Source: an uncultured Clostridia bacterium
Lineage (GTDB): Bacteria; Bacillota; Clostridia; Oscillospirales; CAG-272
Assembly: GCA_946407735.1 (NCBI GenBank)
Contig: CAMJPL010000015.1
Location: 1 to 64,000, forward strand
DNA length: 64,000 nt
Reading direction: 5' to 3'
In this document: positions 54,640-61,692 of the stretch, piece after piece
Layout: each line of letters opens with the position of its first letter
How positions within the stretch are numbered: the stretch's first letter is position 1
Made by a program: the position numbers and the translations under genes
The notes under the pieces: model-generated
What the model was told of the DNA's origin: nothing
Database searches by the model: none
The model's input: only the letters and a program-made list of their open reading frames with translations

Positions 54640-55734
54640 TTATTCTCCCAGTCTTGAAAGCGGGTTCTGACGGTGAGCCTCCTCGATGACGGCGATCTGC
54701 TGGATGACCTGCTCCGGTTTGACGGTAAGCTCCCTGCCTTCGGTGAAGTGATCGTATATCATCGAATAATAGCTGTTCACGGCGTTGTCGAAAGCCCCGC
54801 TTCCGTCATTGTGCCACTTTTCGGTGTGCCATGTCAGCTTTTCGCTGCAATACATCGGATATCCCTTGTCGTTTCTGAGGCTTTCGCGGATCAGCTTCTG
54901 ATCCGGAGCCTCGTTCAGATCATAGTATTTCCATTCGATATCCTGCATGTCTCCCTTGAGCCCGCCGTTTTCGCCCTGGATGCGGTATGTGAAGCACGGA
55001 TACGGGTTGCAGCTCGATATCATAAGGTCTATCAGCGGCTTGCCCGGCGCGGTGAGTATAAGCTTGACGTAATCCTCCGCGTCGCCGTAGGTGTTCACTC
55101 TGTCCATTTTGCAGAAGACGTTCAGACCGTTCCCCGGCATGGCGTCGCGGATATCGAGAAGATCGAGCGCCTGATCGAGCGGGTGCGGTCCGGTATTGTA
55201 AAGGGAGCCGCCGCCGTTCTCCTGCAGCGTCTGCCAGTCCCAGCGCCTTGAGAATCCGTCAAAGGCTATGTCTATCTCGACTATTCTCCCGAGTGCGCCG
55301 GAAGCGATTACTTTTTTGACCTGCTGGAAATAAGGAGTGAATCTCGACTGCTGGAAAACGTCATAAAAAACGTTGTTTTCCTTTGCCGCGGCGATCATGG
55401 CTCTGACGTCGTCGGCATGCATGGCGGCGGGCTTCTCGGATATCACGTTGTATCCGTTTTTGAGAAGATCGAGAGTGATAGGGAAGTGATCCTTTGAGTA
55501 GGTGGAGTTCACTATCAGATCGATATCCCCGCGACCGGTCAGAGCACGATAATCGGAATATACGGATACTTCGCGCCCGTATTCCTGAGCTGCCGTCTCG
55601 CGGCGATATTCAAGCTCGTCGACAACGGCAACGACCCTGAACCGCCCCTTGTTGAAGTCGGAGCGGAAGAACGCGCCGTGAATGTCTCGCCCGGAACGCC
55701 CCTGACCGATGATCGCTACATTATAGGTTTTCAT
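54640..55734 (-). CDS. Gfo/Idh/MocA-family oxidoreductase
   Basis: 364 residues. Rossmann motif 'IIGQGRSGRDIHG' (8-20), EKP motif 'ISEKPAA' (98-104) and a C-terminal domain with 'GGGSLYNTGPHPLDQALDLL', typical of sugar dehydrogenases. A GAGAGGAG site precedes the ATG. It is the first gene of the seven-gene operon and has its own promoter. Confidence 0.92.
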   Translation of the reverse strand: MKTYNVAIIGQGRSGRDIHGAFFRSDFNKGRFRVVAVVDELEYRRETAAQEYGREVSVYSDYRALTGRGDIDLIVNSTYSKDHFPITLDLLKNGYNVISEKPAAMHADDVRAMIAAAKENNVFYDVFQQSRFTPYFQQVKKVIASGALGRIVEIDIAFDGFSRRWDWQTLQENGGGSLYNTGPHPLDQALDLLDIRDAMPGNGLNVFCKMDRVNTYGDAEDYVKLILTAPGKPLIDLMISSCNPYPCFTYRIQGENGGLKGDMQDIEWKYYDLNEAPDQKLIRESLRNDKGYPMYCSEKLTWHTEKWHNDGSGAFDNAVNSYYSMIYDHFTEGRELTVKPEQVIQQIAVIEEAHRQNPLSRLGE

Positions 55735-55779
55735 AATATTCTCCTCTCGGAAATTGGAAGGATTACAATATCATTAATA

Positions 55780-55808
55780 ATTATATCATGAAAAAAACGG
55801 AAATGCAA
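55780..55808 (-). promoter_or_regulatory. Promoter for the seven-gene catabolic operon
   Basis: Minus strand TTGCAT (55808-55803), 17 bp ending TGA, TATAAT (55785-55780). Confidence 0.7.
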
Positions 55809-55962
55809 TAGAAAATCCAGAATCCTTGTAAATACAAGGCAAAAATGACCTGAAAATAGAATTTACCTAAAGATTTACCTCAAAAACACTATAAATTACG
55901 TTATTGTTTAAAAATCGAAAGGGGATCCCGCTGTGCCGCTCCAGCAAAAACGGACAATGACA

Positions 55963-56001
55963 AAAAGCTTCTATGTGTCATAATACTGCATAGGAGCTTT
56001 T
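55963..56001 (+). terminator. Hairpin with T-run in the decayed IS
   Basis: 13-nt arms (55963-55975 with 55989-56001) matching at 12 positions plus a G:T pair. It may block transcription entering the IS. Confidence 0.5.
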
Positions 56002-56022
56002 GGTTATGAAAGGAGAAAGAAA

Positions 56023-56440
56023 ATGGCAGGGAAGAAAGGGATGAAACATTATACAACTTGAACCATGATTTCCGCACCGATCGTCCGAATCAGAAGCGGG
56101 TTACGGATGTCTCCTATATCAAGACGGGACAGGGATTCCTTTACTATCCGTCATCCGGGACCTGTACGATCTGAGCATTATCAGTTATCGTACTTCCCCA
56201 AGGCAGACGGTAAATCTTGTTCTGGATACGATCAGGGCAGCGAAGAAAAAAGAAAAGGTCACTGATGGACTCGCACTCCACAGTGATCAATGGTTTCAAT
56301 ACACTTCACAGGAGTGTTTCAACCTGACACAAGCGTATCACATTTCCCCGTCCATGTTAGACGTGGAAACCCGTTTGAAAATGCTTTGGGTGAAAATGTC
56401 TTCTGCTTTTTCTTAAAAACGAACATCACATTTAAAAAAA
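56023..56440 (+). pseudogene. Remnant of an IS3-family transposase
   Basis: An AAGGAGA site and ATG begin 'MAGKKGMKHYTT', the usual start of an IS3-family orfA, then a stop. The next bases read as orfB out of frame: 'DRPNQKRVTDVSYIKTGQGF' (first catalytic Asp), then after a frameshift 'DLYDLSIISYRTSPRQTVN' and 'LALHSDQWFQYTSQECFNL' (second Asp). A further shift gives 'NPFENALGENVF' (Glu). Frameshifts, a large internal deletion and in-frame stops make it inactive. Confidence 0.8.
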
Positions 56441-56655
56441 TGGTTTTATTAGAATAAGCTAAATTACCACTTACCAGAATTACTGCAAATTATATCACAA
56501 TGTTTTTGGAGAAGTCTTAAGGTGTATTATTCTACTTTTTTCAAATATAATATACAAATCTCAGCCAATCGCGACCAACGAAGCTTTTCACAGTGTCATT
56601 TGTCAAGTTTCTGCTTACATCATACAATTTCACTTAACCACATCATTATTTTCTA

Positions 56656-56684
56656 TTGCATTACTCGGCAATATATGCTATAAT
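56656..56684 (+). promoter_or_regulatory. Promoter for the SBP gene at 56.7 kb
   Basis: TTGCAT (56656-56661), 17 bp ending TGC, TATAAT (56679-56684). It is 30 bp after the right end of the decayed IS. The rest of 56441-56735 is AT-rich with nothing else seen. Confidence 0.7.
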
Positions 56685-56735
56685 ATATACAATTTACATC
56701 ATTAGTATTACGACATTATTTCGAGGTGCTGCCAT

Positions 56736-58175
56736 ATGAAAAAAATCATTTCCTTGTTGATTTTGCTCACATTATCCATATCCGCCTGTGGCGAGGCCGC
56801 TTCATCGACATCCTCACCAGTTGAAACCAATACCGAGAATAACACAGTGATCACTGAGGCTGAATCGACAGCACCCGAAGCGTCGGACGGACTTCCCGAC
56901 ACAGATTTCGGAGGATACAATTTCCGTATAGCCTCCTGCAATTTCTATGACAAGGAGCTTGCCACATATCTCGTATACGACGAACTGACCGGAAATCCGG
57001 TAAATGACGAGCTTTACAACTCAAAGCTTTACATCGAGAACCGCTTCAATGTAAAGATCAGCTGGATCGAGTGCGGCGATACATCGGCGGTAATGAATTA
57101 TGTCAAGAAGGCTGTGTCAGCCGGCGATGATTCGTTCGATATCCAGATAGGGCATGACACCAATACCGGATCTCTCGCTCAGAATGGATATCTTTACAAT
57201 ATGAACAATGTCGATCAATTCAACTTCAGCCAGCCCTGGTGGCCTAACGATACGATTGAAAACCTGAGCGTATGCGGCAAGCTGTATGTAGCGTCGAACT
57301 ATATGTCGTACTGTGGTCTGCACTGGACGCGTGTCCTCTGTGTAAATAAGACTATCGCAGACAACTACGGCCGCGATATCCCATACAACACAGTCCGTGA
57401 CGGTAAATGGACTCTCGACGCGATGTTCGAGTTTATCTCAGACACATCCGCCGACCTCGACGGAAACGGGAAGATTGGGAAAAATGATCAGGTCGGCTTT
57501 ACATCTGGTAATCAGACAATGTACTGCATGCAGGAGGCGGTCGGCTGCAGCGTGTACAAAAAAGACAAAGATGGAATGCCGGAGATAACGGTTGATGAAA
57601 ACCAGCTCACTACCATGGTTGAGAAACTGAGATGGCTCTATAAGGAGTCTAATCTGTATTTCTCTGAGGGCGACTTCGGAGTGAACGAATTCAAGGACGG
57701 ACTTGCGCTCCTCGCCTATACTCAGATAGGCGATGCCTATGATACATACCGCAACAGCGAGGTGATATATGGCTTCCTTCCCTCTCCAAAGCTAAACGAG
57801 ATGCAGGAAAACTACATCAACTGCTGTACGGATGTCCCGTGGGCGATTCCGGCGACTGTATCAGATACTGACATAGTCGGTACGGTATGTGAAGCTCTGA
57901 GCTGCTATAATTATACTAATGTGCTCCCGGCTTACTATGAGGTTGCCATAAAAACACGTCTCGCCGATTCCCCCGATGATACCGAGATGCTGCAGATCAT
58001 CGCCGACACCAGAACCATCGGCTTCGCCTTCTTCTACCAGTTGCCATTCAACAATATCGTCAGCGACGTTGCCAACAGTAAGAATAAGGAACTGAGCTCG
58101 TATATACAGAAGGGTATGAGTAAGGCGCAGACATCGCTCGATAAGCTTGTAGAGGCATTCGAGAATATGGACTGA
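56736..58175 (+). CDS. Extracellular solute-binding lipoprotein
   Basis: 479 residues. Lipobox 'SISAC' (Cys18), 'DTDFGGYNFRIASCNF', 'DELTGNPVNDELYNSK', 'GKWTLDAMF' and EF-hand-like loop 'DLDGNGKIGKNDQVG'. A GAGGTG site precedes the ATG. It stands alone between a decayed IS and an intact IS, with no enzyme or regulator beside it. It probably lost its partners through these insertions, or was moved here. Confidence 0.85.
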   Translation: MKKIISLLILLTLSISACGEAASSTSSPVETNTENNTVITEAESTAPEASDGLPDTDFGGYNFRIASCNFYDKELATYLVYDELTGNPVNDELYNSKLYIENRFNVKISWIECGDTSAVMNYVKKAVSAGDDSFDIQIGHDTNTGSLAQNGYLYNMNNVDQFNFSQPWWPNDTIENLSVCGKLYVASNYMSYCGLHWTRVLCVNKTIADNYGRDIPYNTVRDGKWTLDAMFEFISDTSADLDGNGKIGKNDQVGFTSGNQTMYCMQEAVGCSVYKKDKDGMPEITVDENQLTTMVEKLRWLYKESNLYFSEGDFGVNEFKDGLALLAYTQIGDAYDTYRNSEVIYGFLPSPKLNEMQENYINCCTDVPWAIPATVSDTDIVGTVCEALSCYNYTNVLPAYYEVAIKTRLADSPDDTEMLQIIADTRTIGFAFFYQLPFNNIVSDVANSKNKELSSYIQKGMSKAQTSLDKLVEAFENMD

Positions 58176-58430
58176 TGATAAGAAAGGATATCTATTAAAG
58201 CACATAAAAAGAGACCACCGTTAGAGTAATTATGCTGACTATTAATACGGATAATACGGACAGTAGTATGAAGGCTTGATATTTAGTAAAGAGGTGTATG
58301 AGCCTGTATGTAATTCTGGTGGGGTTTGTTCCGGGTTACTGCAGTGTATTCGTAATTATGTTTTTTATATGGTGTATGATTACAATAGACATAATATAGA
58401 AACAAAAAGAGATAAAGCATGAAACAATAA
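58176..58430. other. Gene-free stretch after the SBP gene
   Basis: About 250 bp with no convincing reading frame, promoter or structured RNA. It ends at the terminator below. Confidence 0.6.
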
Positions 58431-58431
58431 T

Positions 58432-58473
58432 AATAAAGAGGCTGCGCAAAGATTTGTGCTCAGCCTCTTTATT
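58432..58473. terminator. Strong terminator
   Basis: Perfect 13-bp stem (58432-58444 with 58461-58473), 16-nt loop, T-run at the 3' side and A-run at the 5' side. It separates the SBP gene from the convergent IS. Confidence 0.88.
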
Positions 58474-58605
58474 TGATACAGTATTTATACTACTTTATTT
58501 ATTGCTCCTCTGTCAATATTTCGCACAAACTAAAATGAGCAAAAACCGCACGAAAAGGGGAACGGGCTGGACAGGCGGGGTAGCCTGAGAGGACGTGCAG
58601 CGTCC

Positions 58606-59496
58606 TCAGGCGACGTTCGCCTTGAGTTTTTCGAACTGATCGGGCGACATATAGTCGCAGTGGCTGTGGATTCGAACGGTGTTGTAAAAAGCTTCGATGT
58701 ACTCGAACACAAGTCGGTAAGCGTGAGCGCGGTTTTCGATCCTGAAGCGGCTGAGCCATTCGCGCTTGATGAGAGAGTGAAAAGATTCGATGCAGGCGTT
58801 GTCGTAGGGATATCCCTTGTGGCTGTAACTGAGTTGGAACTTTTCGGTGACTTCGCGGTAGGCTTTTGAAACGTACTGGCTGCCCCGGTCCGAATGAAGG
58901 ATCAGCGGGAGGTCGGTGTCGCGTCTGGCTTTGGCCTGTTTGACGGTTTCTACGACGCAGGAGACCTCCATGGTTTCGGAGAGCGTCCAGGCGATGATTT
59001 TGCGGGAGTAAAGGTCCATGATGCTGGTGAGGTAAACGAATCCGTCCGCCGTCCAGATGTAGGTGATGTCCGTGCACCAGACGGCATTGGGACGCTCGGG
59101 ATTGAACTGTTCATCAAGGATGTTGTGAAGCTCTTTGCTGAAATCGGAATCACGGGTGGTGGCGATCCAGGGCTTGACCCACTGGGCTTTGATCCCCATC
59201 TCACGCATATACTTGCCGACGGTGCGCTCCGCGATGACTTCACCGCTCTTGCGAAGCTCGACTGTGATCTTCGGCGCGCCGTAGTTCTGTTTGGACTTGT
59301 CGTAGATCTCCCGGATCCGTTTTTTGAGATGTTCTTTCCGGCGTTCTGCTTTGGACGCCTTGTGACGGAGAAACGCGCGGAAACCGGAACGGGAGAAACC
59401 GAGTTTTTTCAGCATTCCGGAAACGGAGACGGGCTTTCCCGCAGCCTTTGACGCCTCCGTTTTCGCGGTGACCTCCGTAAAGACGGCGGTCGTCAT
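58606..59496 (-). CDS. IS3-family transposase OrfB
   Basis: 296 residues with an rve/DDE integrase core: 'VWCTDITYIWTADGFVYLTS' (first Asp), 'LILHSDRGSQYVSK' (second Asp) and 'GYPYDNACIESFHSLIKRE' (Glu). An N-terminal HTH_21-like part ('IREIYDKSKQNYGAPKIT') precedes it. It overlaps orfA by ATGA (59496-59493). The active protein is probably the OrfAB fusion made by -1 frameshifting. Confidence 0.92.
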   Translation of the reverse strand: MTTAVFTEVTAKTEASKAAGKPVSVSGMLKKLGFSRSGFRAFLRHKASKAERRKEHLKKRIREIYDKSKQNYGAPKITVELRKSGEVIAERTVGKYMREMGIKAQWVKPWIATTRDSDFSKELHNILDEQFNPERPNAVWCTDITYIWTADGFVYLTSIMDLYSRKIIAWTLSETMEVSCVVETVKQAKARRDTDLPLILHSDRGSQYVSKAYREVTEKFQLSYSHKGYPYDNACIESFHSLIKREWLSRFRIENRAHAYRLVFEYIEAFYNTVRIHSHCDYMSPDQFEKLKANVA

Positions 59497-59792
59497 TCCT
59501 TTCCCAGAATGCTGATGGCTTTTTTTAGCACATCGAGGGCGTCCTGCGTGTCGCGGAGCTCGCGTTTCAGGCGCGCGATCTCCTTTTGCTCGTCGGACAC
59601 GTAGTTCCCGGAACCGCGGACGGGGATGTCGCCGTCGTTGGCCTCGAACTGCTGACGCCAGCGGGACAGGGTGCTGAGACCGATCCCGAGGTTCTTCGCG
59701 CACTCTTCGAGCGAGAGATCGGGATGTTCCTTGACGTACTGCACGGCATTCTGTTTGAACTGCTTGTCGTGCTGCTTCGATTTCTTTGACAT
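59493..59792 (-). CDS. IS3-family transposase OrfA
   Basis: 99 residues with an N-terminal helix-turn-helix ('LSLEECAKNLGIGLSTLSRW') and a C-terminal leucine-zipper-like helix ('EIARLKRELRDTQDALDVLK'). In the last codons the minus strand reads CT AAA AAA A G (59528-59519), a -1 slippery heptamer in the right phase to enter orfB. Confidence 0.9.
   Translation of the reverse strand: MSKKSKQHDKQFKQNAVQYVKEHPDLSLEECAKNLGIGLSTLSRWRQQFEANDGDIPVRGSGNYVSDEQKEIARLKRELRDTQDALDVLKKAISILGKE
59520..59526 (-). promoter_or_regulatory. Programmed -1 frameshift site (A7)
   Basis: Seven A on the minus strand in the phase A-AAA-AAA, within the last 12 codons of orfA. Slippage by -1 enters the orfB frame. Confidence 0.7.
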
Positions 59793-59969
59793 GATGAAAT
59801 CCTCCTTGATTTTGATCCCATTATACCATATTTCCCGGCGGATTTCTCAGTTTAGTTTGTACTGGGATTATTCTAGCACCAGCTTGAAAGTGGGTCGGAA
59901 ACCGAGGATAGAGGGCAGAAGCAGCTTAGTGAGAATAGACGTACAGGGCAGGCAGAAAGCAATATATCA

Positions 59970-60048
59970 TTAGTCGAACCGCCGCTTGCGGGACCGCATG
60001 AGCGGTGGTGTGGGATGACGGGGGATAGCCACCCTCTCTTACCCGATT
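59970..60048 (+). ncRNA. 3' end of a group II intron (domains V and VI), remnant
   Basis: An 8-bp lower stem (59978-59985 with 60002-60009) with an upper stem TGCG/CGCA and 4-nt loop GGAC fits domain V. A second stem (GGGGG...CCCTC) and the terminal ACCCGATT fit domain VI and the intron end. The sequence follows the familiar end of clostridial group II introns. No maturase gene or 5' end was seen; 59876-59969 is unassigned. Confidence 0.65.
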
Positions 60049-60136
60049 GGAGGCTGTAAAAAGAAACCGGGCTAAAATCAGAAAGCGCCGCATTTGAATA
60101 AAAGGCGTGTAATAACAAAATGATTCACGATATTCC

Positions 60137-60165
60137 TTGACATGATGCTGAGAAAATGGTATACT
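60137..60165 (+). promoter_or_regulatory. Promoter for the O-acetylation pair
   Basis: Exact TTGACA (60137-60142), 17 bp ending TGG, TATACT (60160-60165). The first start codon is about 95 bp downstream. Confidence 0.75.
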
Positions 60166-60260
60166 TATGCTGTCAGCAGGATATCGCATTCCGGTTCAGA
60201 TTGTTTTCTGATCTTCCTCTGTTGTTTACTGTGATCCAATAATGAAAGCGCAGATTTTTC

Positions 60261-61661
60261 ATGGTATTTTCAAATCTGTTTTTTGTTTACGTATTTTTGC
60301 CGCTGCTGTTTCTGGCGTATTTTGTCATCAAAAATGACGCGTATCGGCGCGGCGTCCTGATACTGTTTTCTCTCGCATTTTACGCATGGGGAGAACCGAT
60401 ATGCGTTTTCCTGATGATAGGCCTTGTGTTTGCCGACTATCTGTTCGGAATCATGATAATAAAGTCAAATACCCCGGCTCGGAAGCGGGTCTGGCTGATT
60501 CTGGCGATAGTCAGCAATCTCGGCGTGCTGTTTTTCTATAAGTATCTCGGCTTCTTTACCTCGACGCTGAATACGGTATTCAGATCGTCTATTCCGGTTA
60601 TCTCTGTTTCCATGCCGATCGGCATAAGCTTTTTCACATTCCAGACGATGTCGTATGTGATAGACGTATACCGTGGTGACGCGGAGGTCCAAAAATCTTA
60701 CTTTCGTCTTCTGCTGTATGTTTCATTCTTCCCGCAGCTTATCGCAGGGCCTATTGTGCGGTATAAGGATATTGAAAAACAGCTTGTTTACAGGTCCGTA
60801 GCCGCTGCTGATATAAACGAAGGACTCTTTCGCTTCTCTTGCGGGCTGGCCAAAAAGGTACTGATAGCCGATTGCTGTGAGACAGCGCTTAAGGCGTTTT
60901 ATGCGCTGGACGGTGCGACACTTTCCTCGCGCTGGCTCGGCGCTGTATTCTTTACTCTTCAGCTATATTTTGATTTCTCAGGATATTCCGATATGGCTAT
61001 CGGTCTGGGACGAATGTTCGGTTTCCGGTTCATTGAAAACTTCAATTATCCGCTTATAGCCCGGAGCGCGACGGAATTCTGGAGGAGATGGCATATATCT
61101 CTCGGAACATTTTTCAGGGATTATGTTTATATTCCGCTTGGAGGAAACCGTCATAACCAGTATCGCAATATTCTGATAGTCTGGATTCTTACCGGGCTCT
61201 GGCATGGCGCGTCATGGAATTTTATTCTCTGGGGATTGTATTACGCTGTGATTCTTGTATTTGAGAAGAAGGTATGGTTAAAAGTTCTTGAAGCCATCCC
61301 GAAAGCGATCTCGGTTCCGGTCTCTCATCTGTGTACCGCTTTTATAACGGTTTTCGGATTCGCGATCTTTTATTTTGACAAAGACCTGATCATGAATCTC
61401 GGCCGATTGTTCGGTATCGGATGCGTATCCCTGTCAGATATATTTACTGAGTCGATTCTTATGGATAATATTCTGCTCCTTTTGTCCGCAGTGATATCAG
61501 CCACTCCGGTTTTTCATTTTCTATGGGACAAATTCAAAGATCGGATGCCGTATTCTGCTGAGCGCGTTATAAAGACAGCTGTCATAGTGGTATTGACTGC
61601 TGTATCCACGGTGCGGCTGGTAGGGAACACATATAGTCCGTTCCTGTATTTCCGGTTCTGA
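60261..61661 (+). CDS. MBOAT-family O-acyltransferase (AlgI-like)
   Basis: 466-residue multi-pass membrane protein. The MBOAT blocks include 'SFFPQLIAGPIVRY', 'LYFDFSGYSDMAIGLG', 'FWRRWHISLGTFFRDYVYIP' (His278) and 'GLWHGASWNFILWGLYY' (His315). AlgI-type proteins carry acetyl groups across the membrane for polysaccharide O-acetylation with AlgJ/AlgX-like partners. The DHHW gene follows after 31 nt. The ribosome site before the ATG is weak. Confidence 0.93.
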   Translation: MVFSNLFFVYVFLPLLFLAYFVIKNDAYRRGVLILFSLAFYAWGEPICVFLMIGLVFADYLFGIMIIKSNTPARKRVWLILAIVSNLGVLFFYKYLGFFTSTLNTVFRSSIPVISVSMPIGISFFTFQTMSYVIDVYRGDAEVQKSYFRLLLYVSFFPQLIAGPIVRYKDIEKQLVYRSVAAADINEGLFRFSCGLAKKVLIADCCETALKAFYALDGATLSSRWLGAVFFTLQLYFDFSGYSDMAIGLGRMFGFRFIENFNYPLIARSATEFWRRWHISLGTFFRDYVYIPLGGNRHNQYRNILIVWILTGLWHGASWNFILWGLYYAVILVFEKKVWLKVLEAIPKAISVPVSHLCTAFITVFGFAIFYFDKDLIMNLGRLFGIGCVSLSDIFTESILMDNILLLLSAVISATPVFHFLWDKFKDRMPYSAERVIKTAVIVVLTAVSTVRLVGNTYSPFLYFRF

Positions 61662-61692
61662 GATTAGCATTGAGTACATCTGGAGGATTATT

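Larger units (their letters stand above)
55932..56626 (+). mobile_element. Decayed IS3-family element
   Basis: Left end 55932 begins TGTGCCGCTCCAG, followed by a short hairpin (55963-56001). The right end 56594-56626 (TGTCATTTGTC ... ending ACA) is the imperfect inverse of the left end. Inside are the first codons of orfA and a decayed orfB, with the middle deleted. The ends are inferred by eye. Confidence 0.6.
58511..59875 (-). mobile_element. IS3-family insertion sequence, apparently intact
   Basis: Two overlapping genes (orfA, orfB) with an A7 frameshift site. Terminal inverted repeats share ACAAACTAAAnTGAG (58525-58539 and inverted at 59846-59860). The exact outer ends and target duplication could not be fixed by eye. 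Confidence 0.75.

Noticed and set aside
56441-56593. Possible continuation of the decayed transposase
   Set aside because: No frame matches the expected end of an IS3-family OrfB, so only the inverted ends were used to place the element.
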